In this document: positions 49,321 through 57,735 of the stretch, piece after piece | Layout: every line of letters starts with the position of its first letter | Numbering within the stretch: the stretch's first letter is position 1 | DNA from: Microbacterium sp. No. 7 | Lineage (GTDB): Bacteria; Actinomycetota; Actinomycetes; Actinomycetales; Microbacteriaceae | Reading direction: 5' to 3' | DNA: 64,000 bases | NCBI RefSeq assembly: GCF_001314225.1 | Contig: NZ_CP012697.1 | Span: 4,154,001-4,218,000 of the forward strand | Program-made: the position numbers and the translations under genes | The notes under the pieces: model-generated | Seen by the model: only the letters and a program-made list of their open reading frames with translations | Database searches by the model: none | What the model was told of the DNA's origin: nothing

Positions 49321-51878
49321 GTGTGCTGCGTGACTACGCGACGGCCGTGTCGACCCCGACACTGCCGTTCTCGGCGACCACCGGGCTCTTCGACGCGTCG
49401 GGCAGGCTCCTCGACGCGTCCGCCGGGATGCCGCGCTACGACGAGGTCGTCGACCCCGACGGCGGTCTGCGCCCCGCGTGGAAGGCGATGGCGTCCGTCG
49501 CGCTCGCCCTCACGCCCGAGGAGCTCACGCGCGTCGAGGGCGAGATCGCGCGCTTCCTCGCCGACGACGGCGTCACGTACGTGCGCGCCGACTCGGGCGC
49601 CGAGCCGTGGCAGCTCGACGTCGTGCCGCTCATCATCGACGCCGCCACGTGGTCACGCCTCGAGGTGGGGCTCGCACAGCGCGCCGAGCTGCTCAACGCC
49701 GTGCTCACCGACCTGTACGGGCCGCGCACGCTGCTGAGCTCGAGCGTCGTGCCGTCGGCATCCGTCTTCGCGCACTCCGGCTTCATCCGCCCGGTCGCGC
49801 GGCGCAGCGCCGCCGACCCGCACCCGCTGCTGCTCAGCGCGACCGACCTGGGCCGCGACCAGGCCGGCGAGTGGTGCGTGCTCGCCGATCGCGTGCAGGC
49901 GCCCTCGGGGCTCGGCTTCGCGGCCGAGAACCGCCGCGTCATGTCGCAGGTGCTCTCCGACCTCTACCACGAGGGCGACCTGCACCGCATGGACCCGTAC
50001 TTCGCGGCGCTGCGGGCCACGCTGCTCGCCTCGGCGCCCGAGGGCGTCGAGACGCCGCGCGTCGTGCTGCTCTCCCCCGGCCCGCACTCCGAGACGTCCT
50101 TCGACCAGGCGTTCCTCGCCACCGCGCTCGGCTTCCCGCTCGTGCAGGGCAGCGACCTCGTCGTGCGCGACGGCTGGGTGTGGATGAAGCCCGCGGGCTG
50201 GCCGCGCCGCGCGCCGCGCGAGCGCATCGACGTGATCGTGCGCCGCGTGGATGCCGAGTGGTGCGACCCCCTGGAGATGCGCGGCGACTCGCGCCTGGGC
50301 GTCGCGGGACTGAGCGAGAGCGTGCGCCGCGGGCGCGTGCGCGTGCTCAACGGGCTCGGCGCGGGCGTGCTGGAGAACCCCGCGCTGCTGCCGTTCCTGC
50401 CCGCCGCGAGCGAGCACCTGCTCGGCGAGCAGCTGCGCCTGCCGTCGGTGCCCACGTGGTGGTGCGGCACGCCCGACGACCGCGCGCTCGTCGAGAGCCG
50501 CATCGCGGCGGGCGACCCGGGCCTCATCGTGCGCCCCATCGACCAGCCGCGCAAGGCGCTCGCGGGCCTCCCGCCCGACGAGGTGCTCGCCCGCATCGCC
50601 GCGGCCCCGCACCGCTACGTCGGGCAGGACCTGCTGCCGCTCTCGCAGGCGCCCGTCTGGGTCGGCGGCGAGAGCGCGACGACGGCGCGCGGCGTCGTGT
50701 TCCGCGCGTTCACGCTGCGCTACCACTCGGCCTACCGGCCGCTCGTGGGCGGCCTCGCGACCGTGCGCGAGTCGCCCGACGCCGCGCCCGTGACGAAGGA
50801 CGTCTGGGTGCTCAAGGCGACGCCGGGCGACCCCGACCAGGGCCTCGTCGACATCACGCCGATCCCCGCGGGCCGCAGCGTCCCCGAGCTGTCGCCGCGC
50901 GCCCTGGAGGACATGTTCTGGGCGGGCCGCTACGCGGAGCGCGCCGAAGACCTGCTGCGCCTGCTCATCACGGCGCACGAGCAGATCGACCAGCTCGGCG
51001 GCCACCCCACGGCGCAGGCGTCGGAGAGCACGCAGGTGCTGCTCGCGGCGCTGCACCGGCTCGCCGGCACCGTGTGGACCGACCCCGACGAGGACTTCCG
51101 CTCGATGCTGCTCGACGCGCACCGCTCCGGCTCGGCGGCGCACTCGCTGCGCCGGCTGCGCGGCGCGCTGGAGGGCGTGCGCGACCAGCTGTCGGGCGAC
51201 ACGTGGCGCGTGTTCTCGAACGTCGACCGCGCCCAGCGCGCGCTGCGCCTGTCGATCCGCGACCGCCGCACGGGCGAGTCGGGCGGCCGCATGCTCACGG
51301 CGATGCTGTCGCTGCACGGCATCACGGCATCCATGATGCGCGACGCGGGCTGGCACATGATCGAGGCCGGCCGGTTCCTGGAGCGGGCGCTGCAGGTGTG
51401 CCACCTGCTGTCGTCGACCGTCACCGTGCGCCGCACCCTGCGGGTGGACCGCGAGGTGCTGGAGGCCATGCTCACGTCGGCGGAGAGCATCGTCACGCAC
51501 CGCCGCCGCTACCGCGGCTCGCTGCGCATCTCGGACGCGCTCGACCTGCTGCTGCTCGACCGCGAGAACCCGCGCTCGATCGCGTTCGCGCTCGCGAGCC
51601 TGCGCGCGCACCTCGCGGTCATGCCCGCCTCGACCGGGTCGACGCGGCCCGAGCGCCTGCTCGGCGACCTGGAGACCGCGATCGAGCAGGTCGACGTCGA
51701 CGCGCTCAGCCGCTCGCACGAGGGCCAGCGGCCGCAGCTGGAGGCGTTCCTGGAGGAGATGGTCGCGCAGCTGCACAAGCTCGGCGACGCGATCGACGAC
51801 CAGTACTTCGAGATCGGCCCGCCGCCGCTCGACCTCGCCGACCTCACCCTCATCGAGGAGCTCGAGGTGCGCGTATGA
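49317..51878 (+). CDS. Circularly permuted ATP-grasp plus alpha-E domain fusion
   Basis: An 853-residue fusion. The N-terminal part (about 1-490) is the circularly permuted type 2 ATP-grasp (DUF404/DUF407) with VVLLSPGPHSETSFDQAFLA, LVQGSDLVVRDGWVWMK and RPIDQPRKAL. The C-terminal part (about 515-845) is the all-helical alpha-E domain (DUF403), beginning DMFWAGRYAERAEDLLRLL. In many genomes these are two proteins. The GTG start overlaps the upstream stop (GTGA), with GGAGGG 12 nt upstream. It probably ligates an amino acid or amine to a peptide; the substrate is unknown. Confidence 0.9.
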   Translation: MSVLRDYATAVSTPTLPFSATTGLFDASGRLLDASAGMPRYDEVVDPDGGLRPAWKAMASVALALTPEELTRVEGEIARFLADDGVTYVRADSGAEPWQLDVVPLIIDAATWSRLEVGLAQRAELLNAVLTDLYGPRTLLSSSVVPSASVFAHSGFIRPVARRSAADPHPLLLSATDLGRDQAGEWCVLADRVQAPSGLGFAAENRRVMSQVLSDLYHEGDLHRMDPYFAALRATLLASAPEGVETPRVVLLSPGPHSETSFDQAFLATALGFPLVQGSDLVVRDGWVWMKPAGWPRRAPRERIDVIVRRVDAEWCDPLEMRGDSRLGVAGLSESVRRGRVRVLNGLGAGVLENPALLPFLPAASEHLLGEQLRLPSVPTWWCGTPDDRALVESRIAAGDPGLIVRPIDQPRKALAGLPPDEVLARIAAAPHRYVGQDLLPLSQAPVWVGGESATTARGVVFRAFTLRYHSAYRPLVGGLATVRESPDAAPVTKDVWVLKATPGDPDQGLVDITPIPAGRSVPELSPRALEDMFWAGRYAERAEDLLRLLITAHEQIDQLGGHPTAQASESTQVLLAALHRLAGTVWTDPDEDFRSMLLDAHRSGSAAHSLRRLRGALEGVRDQLSGDTWRVFSNVDRAQRALRLSIRDRRTGESGGRMLTAMLSLHGITASMMRDAGWHMIEAGRFLERALQVCHLLSSTVTVRRTLRVDREVLEAMLTSAESIVTHRRRYRGSLRISDALDLLLLDRENPRSIAFALASLRAHLAVMPASTGSTRPERLLGDLETAIEQVDVDALSRSHEGQRPQLEAFLEEMVAQLHKLGDAIDDQYFEIGPPPLDLADLTLIEELEVRV

Positions 51879-52828
51879 GGTACCGGGTGTGGCACCGCAC
51901 GACCTACGGCTACAGCGCGAAGGTGCAGGACTCCGTGGGCGTGTTCCACCTCGCGCCGCGCGAGCTGCCGTGGCAGCGCGTGGGCGATCACGCCATCGCG
52001 GTCACGCCCGCGCCGGGCGACATCGAGCGCGACGTCGACTACTTCGGCAACGCCGTGACGTACTACCACCTCACCGATCCGCACGGCGAGCTCGTCATCG
52101 AGGCGAGCACCGAGGTCGAGGTCGTGCAGCCGTCCTATTCGGATGCCGCGCTCGCGACGCCGTGGGAGCTGGCCCGTCCGCTCGTGCACACCGCGACGCC
52201 GGGGGCGTGGGCGGCCGCCGAGTTCGCGCTCGAGTCGGTGCGTGCGCGGCACGTGCCGGATGCCGCCGCGTACGCCGCCACGTCGCTGACGCCCGGCCGT
52301 CCGGTCGGCGAGGCCGTCACCGACCTCATGCACCGCATCTTCGCCGACTTCACGTACGACTCGACCGCGACGACCGTCACGAGCACCGTCGCCGACGTGC
52401 TCGACAAGCGCGCGGGCGTGTGCCAGGACTTCGCGCACCTCGCGCTCGCGTGCCTGCGCTCGCACGGCCTCGCCGCCCGGTACGTGAGCGGCTATCTCGC
52501 GACCCAGCCCCCGCCCGGCAAGGAGCGCGTCTTCGGCGCCGACGCCTCGCACGCCTGGCTCGCCGTGTGGATGCCGGACGGCGGCGGGGCGGCGGGCGCG
52601 GGGTCGGGCGGCGCGGGCAACGGCGAATGGCTCGCGATCGACCCCACCAACGACCAGTGGGCGAACGACCGCTACGTCACGGTCGCGTGGGGCCGCGACT
52701 ACGCCGACGTCTCCCCCGTGCGCGGCATCATCTTCACGAAGGCGAAGAAGTCCACCCTCAAGGTCTCCGTCGACGTCGCCCCCGTCGCCCCCGCCCCCGC
52801 ACCCGCACCACACACCCCCGCTGGTTGA
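51875..52828 (+). CDS. Transglutaminase-like cysteine peptidase-fold protein
   Basis: A 317-residue protein with an N-terminal transglutaminase beta domain (MRYRVWHRTTYGYS) and a core with Cys183 (GVCQDFAHLAL), His226 (ASHAWLAVW) and Asp256 (AIDPTNDQW). It may cleave or transfer amide bonds in products of the ATP-grasp protein. Its start overlaps the upstream gene by ATGA. The last residues (PHTPAG) and the TGA stop come from a dispersed repeat (52817-52924) that abuts the gene, so the native C-terminus may have differed. Confidence 0.9.
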   Translation: MRYRVWHRTTYGYSAKVQDSVGVFHLAPRELPWQRVGDHAIAVTPAPGDIERDVDYFGNAVTYYHLTDPHGELVIEASTEVEVVQPSYSDAALATPWELARPLVHTATPGAWAAAEFALESVRARHVPDAAAYAATSLTPGRPVGEAVTDLMHRIFADFTYDSTATTVTSTVADVLDKRAGVCQDFAHLALACLRSHGLAARYVSGYLATQPPPGKERVFGADASHAWLAVWMPDGGGAAGAGSGGAGNGEWLAIDPTNDQWANDRYVTVAWGRDYADVSPVRGIIFTKAKKSTLKVSVDVAPVAPAPAPAPHTPAG

Positions 52829-52924
52829 GTAGCCGCCGGAGGCGGCGTATCGAAACCCGTGTAACGCACCGTGGGAAGGGTCTCGATACACTCGCGGCTC
52901 CGCCGCGAGCACTCGACCAGCGGG
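52817..52924. repeat. Large palindromic repeat (GCTGGTTGAGTAG type)
   Basis: The left part CGCTGGTTGAGTAGCC...GTATCGAAACCC and the right part GGGTCTCGATACACTCGCGG...CTCGACCAGCG are inverted copies, each with an inner GC-rich hairpin (GCCGCCGGAGGCGGC; CGCGGCTCCGCCGCG). It supplies the stop codon of the transglutaminase gene and separates it from the convergent DeoR gene. This type of element recurs in actinobacterial genomes (from memory). Confidence 0.85.
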
Positions 52925-52936
52925 ATGGAAGGCGCG

Positions 52937-53707
52937 TCAGGCGACGACGATGTCGACGGCGGCGGCGCGGAGCCGGGCGGCGATGGGGTCGGGGGGCTGC
53001 TGGTCGGTCACCAGCACGTGGATGTCGTGGAAGTCGCCGAGGTGCACGAGCTCCGACCGGCCCATCTTGGACGCCGTCGCCACGAGCACCACGCGGTCGG
53101 CCGCCGCGATGATCGCCCGCTTCGTCAGCAGCTCCAGGTTCCGCTCGATGTAGAAGCCGCGCTCGTTGACGCCCGCCGCGCCGATGAACGCCGTCTCCGC
53201 GCGCAGCCCGGCCAGGTTCGAGATCGCGATGTTGCCGACGAACGCCTGGCTGTCGTGCAGCAGCTCGCCGCCGAGGCCGATCGTCGTCGCCTCGGTGAGG
53301 TGCAGCGCCGTCTGGATCACCGGCGCCGAGTGCGTGATGATCGTGCCGGCGAAGTCCTGCGGCAGCACCCGGGCGATGCCGTGGGCCGTCGTGCCGGCGT
53401 CGATGAAGATGCGCTCGCGGGGGGCGAGCAGGTCGCGGCAGGCCTCCGCGATGCGCTGCTTGGCGTCGCGGTCGACGAGGGCTCGCCCGGCGAACCCGGC
53501 GACGTGCACCGTGCCGTGCGGCAGCATCAGCCCGCCGTGCACCGATCTCGCCAGGTCGCTCTGCTCCAGACGCCGCGCGTCGCGGCGGATCGTCATGTCG
53601 GAGACGTCGTACTTGGCGGCGAGCTCCGTCGTCGAGACGAAGCCGTGCTCCTTCAGGTCCTGCAGGATCGAGCGCTGACGCACCGACAGGCCGCCATCGC
53701 GTGTCAT
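52937..53707 (-). CDS. DeoR-family repressor of the sulfoquinovose operon
   Basis: A 256-residue DeoR/GlpR-type regulator. The N-terminal helix-turn-helix reads RQRSILQDLKEHGFVSTTELAAKYDVSDMTIRRDARRLE, here split as the first helix and recognition helix (SDMTIRRDARRLE). The sugar-phosphate sensor domain carries IFIDAGTTAHGIARVL and TGIGGELL-like GLGGELLHD. The E. coli sulfoglycolysis regulator (YihW/CsqR) is also DeoR-type. It is the last gene of the operon and should respond to sulfoquinovose or a phosphorylated intermediate. Confidence 0.88.
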   Translation of the reverse strand: MTRDGGLSVRQRSILQDLKEHGFVSTTELAAKYDVSDMTIRRDARRLEQSDLARSVHGGLMLPHGTVHVAGFAGRALVDRDAKQRIAEACRDLLAPRERIFIDAGTTAHGIARVLPQDFAGTIITHSAPVIQTALHLTEATTIGLGGELLHDSQAFVGNIAISNLAGLRAETAFIGAAGVNERGFYIERNLELLTKRAIIAAADRVVLVATASKMGRSELVHLGDFHDIHVLVTDQQPPDPIAARLRAAAVDIVVA

Positions 53708-53726
53708 CCCGCCCTCGCACCGTCGG

Positions 53727-54470
53727 TCACGGCGCCGGCACGATCTCGACGATGCCCTTCACCAGGATGAGCAGGGCGCCGGCGAACGCGATGACGACGA
53801 CGAACGCCCGCGCCGCCCGCGGCGACACCCATCTCGACAGCAGCTCGCCGACGATGACGCCGCAGATCACGGCCGCCGCGCACGCCGCCCACTGAGGGGG
53901 ATCCAGACGGGGAAGCGACCATTTGGCGAGCAACGATACCCCGCCCAAGACGCAGAAGTAAAGCTGCGCCGTCGCCGCGAACGCGCGCTGCGGCCAGCGG
54001 CTGGCGATCGCGTACGCCGAGATCGCGGGCCCGCCCACGCCGGCCGTCACGTTCATGAACCCCGAGACGAAGCCCGCCGCGACCGCCCCCCGCTTTCCCC
54101 CGAACAGACGGCGGTTCCGCACGACGAGGCTGCCGACGAGGGCGACGATCAGCAGCCCTCCGACGATGATCATCAGCAGCGGCGGCGAGACCGTGCGCGC
54201 GACGATCGCCCCCGGGATCGCGGCGATCGTCGCGGGCACGAGCAGCAGCAGCGCGCGGCGGTACTCCACCTCGCGGAACACCCGCAGGAACACCACGGCG
54301 GCGGTGATCAGGCCGAACACGTTGACGACCAGCACGCCCTCGAAGGGCCCGAGCAGGGCGACGAGGAAGGGCGAGGCGACGAGGGCGAACCCCATCCCGG
54401 TGATGCGCTGGGTGGCCGTCCCGAGGAAGACGGCCACCCCGAGCCCCGCGAGCAGGGGCCATTCGCTCAC
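53727..54470 (-). CDS. TauE/SafE-family anion exporter (candidate sulfolactate exporter)
   Basis: A 247-residue membrane protein with about eight helices and the TSUP pattern: GLGVAVFLGTATQRITGMGFALVASP near the start and FVSGFMNVTAGVGGPAISAYAIA in the middle. TSUP proteins export sulfite, sulfoacetate and other organosulfonates, and they occur in sulfoquinovose clusters as likely sulfolactate exporters. GTG 54470 lies 15 nt after the ALDH stop. Confidence 0.85.
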   Translation of the reverse strand: MSEWPLLAGLGVAVFLGTATQRITGMGFALVASPFLVALLGPFEGVLVVNVFGLITAAVVFLRVFREVEYRRALLLLVPATIAAIPGAIVARTVSPPLLMIIVGGLLIVALVGSLVVRNRRLFGGKRGAVAAGFVSGFMNVTAGVGGPAISAYAIASRWPQRAFAATAQLYFCVLGGVSLLAKWSLPRLDPPQWAACAAAVICGVIVGELLSRWVSPRAARAFVVVIAFAGALLILVKGIVEIVPAP

Positions 54471-54485
54471 GCCGCGCTCTCCCGC

Positions 54486-55910
54486 TCAGAGCCTCCAGGC
54501 CACATACTTCGTCTCCGTGAACTCCTCCAGGCCGATCGCGGCGCCCTCGCGCCCGAGGCCCGACTGCTTGGCGCCGCCCATGGGCGCGAACGCGACCGAC
54601 GGCACGGGGTCGTTCACCCCGACGATGCCGGCCGCGAGGCGGTCGGCGACGCGCCAGCAGCGGGCCGCGTCCGACGAGAACACGTACGCGGCGAGGCCCA
54701 TCTCGGTGCGGTTGGCGCGCGCGATCGCCTCGTCCTCGGTGCGGAACCGGAACACGCCGGCCACGGGACCGAAGACCTCCTCGTTCGCGAGGCGGGCGTC
54801 GTCGTCGACGTCGGTGAACAGCATGGGGCGCAGGAAGGTGCCGCCCTCCGGCACGTCGCGCGGCGTCGTCGCCTCCCTCGCGCCGCGCGCGATCGCGTCG
54901 TCGGCGAGCGCGCGCACGGCGTCGACGGACCCCTGGTCGATCATCGGCCCCAGGTCGGGCGTCGGCTCGGCGAGCCCGTCGCCCAGCGTGAGCGCGTCGA
55001 GCCTCGCGGCCAGGCGCGCCACGAACTCGTCGTGCACCGACTCGTGCACGAGGAAGCGGTTCGCCGCGACGCACGACTGACCCGTGTTGCGGGTCTTCGC
55101 GAGCAGCGCCGCGTCGACGGCCCGGTCGAGGTCGGCATCCTCGAACACGAGGAACGGGGCGTCGCCGCCGAGCTCGAGCAGGGGGCGCACGATGCGGTCG
55201 GCGGCCTGCCGCATGATCGCGCTGCCGACCGGCGTCGATCCCGTGAAGGTGACGACGCGCACGGCCGGGTGGGCGAGCAGCTCCCCCGTGATCTCGCGGG
55301 AGGGCCCGTGCACGAGCCCGATGACCCCGGGCGGCATGCCCGCGTCGGTGAACGCGCGGATCATCTCGGTCACCGCGAGCGGAGCGCGCTCCGACACGCG
55401 GATCACGACCGTGCAGCCCGCGGCGAGCGCGGGGGCGAGCTTGCGCGCCTGCAGCGAGCACGGGAAGTTCCACGACGACAGGCTCACGACGACGCCCGCG
55501 GCGCTGCGCGTGCTGAGGTGGCGGCGCGCCGGGTCCTCCTGCGCGTGCACGAAGCCCTCCGGCCGCCGGGCCTCCTCGGCGAACCAGCGGATGTACTCCG
55601 CCGAGAACGAGATCTCGCCGAGGGCCTCCGGCAGGCGCTTGCCCGCCTCCTCCGCGAGCAGGCGCGCGAGCTCCTGCTGCCGCTCGAGGATCAGCGCGGC
55701 GGCGCGCAGGAGGATGTCGGCCCGCTCGCGGCCCGACCGCGCCGACCACGCCGCGAAGGCGCGCTGCGCCGCGTCGGCCGCCGCGCGGGCGTGGCCCGCG
55801 TCGCCCCAGCAGACCGTTCCGATGACCCGCCCCGTGGCCGGAGCGGTCACCTCCCGGCGACCGGGAAGCGCCGTCCATTCGCCGTCGATGAGTGTCGTCG
55901 CCTCGTTCAT
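54486..55910 (-). CDS. Aldehyde dehydrogenase, candidate sulfolactaldehyde dehydrogenase
   Basis: A 474-residue GabD-like aldehyde dehydrogenase. Glu246 lies in LELGGDAP and nucleophile Cys280 in NTGQSCVAAN; the end GGAKQSGLGREGA...EEFTETKYVAWRL is standard for succinate-semialdehyde dehydrogenases. In sulfoglycolysis such enzymes oxidise sulfolactaldehyde to sulfolactate (as in Pseudomonas putida SQ1). E. coli instead reduces it with YihU, and no YihU is present here. Confidence 0.86.
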   Translation of the reverse strand: MNEATTLIDGEWTALPGRREVTAPATGRVIGTVCWGDAGHARAAADAAQRAFAAWSARSGRERADILLRAAALILERQQELARLLAEEAGKRLPEALGEISFSAEYIRWFAEEARRPEGFVHAQEDPARRHLSTRSAAGVVVSLSSWNFPCSLQARKLAPALAAGCTVVIRVSERAPLAVTEMIRAFTDAGMPPGVIGLVHGPSREITGELLAHPAVRVVTFTGSTPVGSAIMRQAADRIVRPLLELGGDAPFLVFEDADLDRAVDAALLAKTRNTGQSCVAANRFLVHESVHDEFVARLAARLDALTLGDGLAEPTPDLGPMIDQGSVDAVRALADDAIARGAREATTPRDVPEGGTFLRPMLFTDVDDDARLANEEVFGPVAGVFRFRTEDEAIARANRTEMGLAAYVFSSDAARCWRVADRLAAGIVGVNDPVPSVAFAPMGGAKQSGLGREGAAIGLEEFTETKYVAWRL

Positions 55911-55980
55911 TCCGTGTTCTCCTCGTGCCGTCTCGTTCTGCTGCGGATGCCGTCGGTCGGCATGTCGGCCCGTGTTCCCG

Positions 55981-56796
55981 TCATCCCTTGACCGCGCCGC
56001 TCGTCATGCCGGCCACGAAGTAGCGCTGCAGGAAGACGTAGGCGATGACGATCGGGATGGACGACAGCACGACCCCGGCGAACAGCAGCGGGTAGTTCGT
56101 CAGGTACTCGCCCTGGAAGCGCAGCAGCGCGAGCGGCAGGGTGAGCTTGTCCTCGGTCGAGATGAAGAGCAGCGGGTAGAGCAGCTCGTTCCAGTGCATG
56201 ACGAAGAGGAACGTCGCCGTCGCCGCGATCGAGGGCGCCGACAGCGGCATCGCGATCGACCAGTAGGTGCGCCACGGCCCTGAGCCGTCGATGTCGGCCG
56301 CCTCGTAGAGCTCGTGCGGGAGCGTCCTCATGAATCCGCCCATGATGAACACCGACACCGGCAGCGTCACGACGATGTTGATGAGGATGAGCCCGAGCTG
56401 GCTGTTCAGCAGGCCGAGCTGGTTGAACTGCACGAACTGCGGGATCATGTTCGCCTGCGCCGGCACCGACATGCCCAGCACGATGAAGCCGAAGATCAGC
56501 CATCCCTTCCAGCCGGGGATGCGCGAGACGCCGTAGGCGGCGAGCGACCCGATGAACAGCGTGATCGTGACCGACGACACGGTGATGATCGCGCTGTTGA
56601 GGAAGGCGACGCCCAGGTTGCCGCCCGTGAGCACCTCGCTGTAGTTGGAGAGGTTGAGCGACGTCGGCGGCGCGAACGAGTTCTCGAAGATCTCGGCCGT
56701 GGTCTTGAAGCTGCCGAAGAAGACGACGAACAGCGGGATGGCGATGATCGCCGCGTAGATCGCGAGGACGACCCCGCGGGAGAGTCTGCCGGCCAT
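55981..56796 (-). CDS. Sugar ABC transporter permease (MalG-like)
   Basis: A 271-residue permease of the CUT1 family with six helices and the EAA loop ELYEAADIDGSGPWRTYWSIAMP. Its ATG overlaps the stop of the preceding permease gene (TAATG). It forms the channel with its partner for uptake of a sulfoquinovose-type sugar. Confidence 0.92.
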   Translation of the reverse strand: MAGRLSRGVVLAIYAAIIAIPLFVVFFGSFKTTAEIFENSFAPPTSLNLSNYSEVLTGGNLGVAFLNSAIITVSSVTITLFIGSLAAYGVSRIPGWKGWLIFGFIVLGMSVPAQANMIPQFVQFNQLGLLNSQLGLILINIVVTLPVSVFIMGGFMRTLPHELYEAADIDGSGPWRTYWSIAMPLSAPSIAATATFLFVMHWNELLYPLLFISTEDKLTLPLALLRFQGEYLTNYPLLFAGVVLSSIPIVIAYVFLQRYFVAGMTSGAVKG

Positions 56797-57731
56797 TATT
56801 CGCCCCTTTGCACCAGGCGGAGGAACCGCCGGATCACGAAGGTGATCACGAGGATGAAGATGATGAAGAGCACGGACTGCGTGGCGGCGTACCCGAACTG
56901 GGAGTTCGCGAACGTCGAGTAGATCCGTGTGGAGAGGATGTCGAGCGAGGCGCTCGGCGGGTTGCCCGAGATGCTCAGCACGACGTCGAACGCCTTGAAC
57001 GACTGGATGGTCGTGTAGGCCACGACGATCGACATCGCGGGCGCGATGAGCGGCCACGTGATCGACGTGAAGCGCCGCCAGGGGCCCGCCCCGTCGACCT
57101 CGGCCGCCTCGTAGAACTCGGCGGGGATCGCCTGCAGGCCGGCGACGAAGATCACGATCATCATGCCCGCGTGGAACCAGATCTGGGTGACCGCGAGCCA
57201 GTAGATCGCCTGCGCCGGGTCGCCGAGGAACGACGACTTCAGCCCCGGCATCCCGAGCGCGTCGAGCGAGCTGTTGATGACGCCGAAGTTGGGGTCGTAG
57301 ACGAACTTCCAGATGAAGCCCACCGACACCGACGAGAGGATCGTGGGGAAGAAGTACAGCGCCCGCAGGAAGATCGTCGTCTTCGTGTTCTTGACGAGCA
57401 GGATCGCCATGATGAGCGCGACGGCCGTCTGCCCGATGACGACGACGACCATGAACCTCATGTTGTTGCCGAGGGCGTTGGTGAACAGCGCGTCGCCCGC
57501 GATCGCGCGCACGAAGTTGTCGATGCCGACGTAGTCGAACTCGGGGCTGTAGCCGTCCCAGTTGGTCACCGAGTACTGGAACGTCTGCAGCGTCGGGATG
57601 ACGAAGAAGACCGTGTACAGCACGAGGGCCGGGATGGGGAAGAGGTAGAGCAGTGGCGACACGTGCCGCGACGACCGCTTGGCCCGTCGCCGCGGCGCGT
57701 CCCGCGTCACGATCGCAGTGGTCTCGGACAT
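56796..57731 (-). CDS. Sugar ABC transporter permease (MalF-like)
   Basis: A 311-residue CUT1 permease. A basic cytosolic N-terminus precedes the helix LLYLFPIPALVLYTVFF, and the EAA loop reads EFYEAAEVDGAGPWRRFTSITWP. It lies four nt after the binding-protein gene. No ATPase gene is in the operon, so a shared MsiK-type ATPase encoded elsewhere is expected, as is common in actinobacteria. Confidence 0.92.
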   Translation of the reverse strand: MSETTAIVTRDAPRRRAKRSSRHVSPLLYLFPIPALVLYTVFFVIPTLQTFQYSVTNWDGYSPEFDYVGIDNFVRAIAGDALFTNALGNNMRFMVVVVIGQTAVALIMAILLVKNTKTTIFLRALYFFPTILSSVSVGFIWKFVYDPNFGVINSSLDALGMPGLKSSFLGDPAQAIYWLAVTQIWFHAGMMIVIFVAGLQAIPAEFYEAAEVDGAGPWRRFTSITWPLIAPAMSIVVAYTTIQSFKAFDVVLSISGNPPSASLDILSTRIYSTFANSQFGYAATQSVLFIIFILVITFVIRRFLRLVQRGE

Positions 57732-57735
57732 GCGA

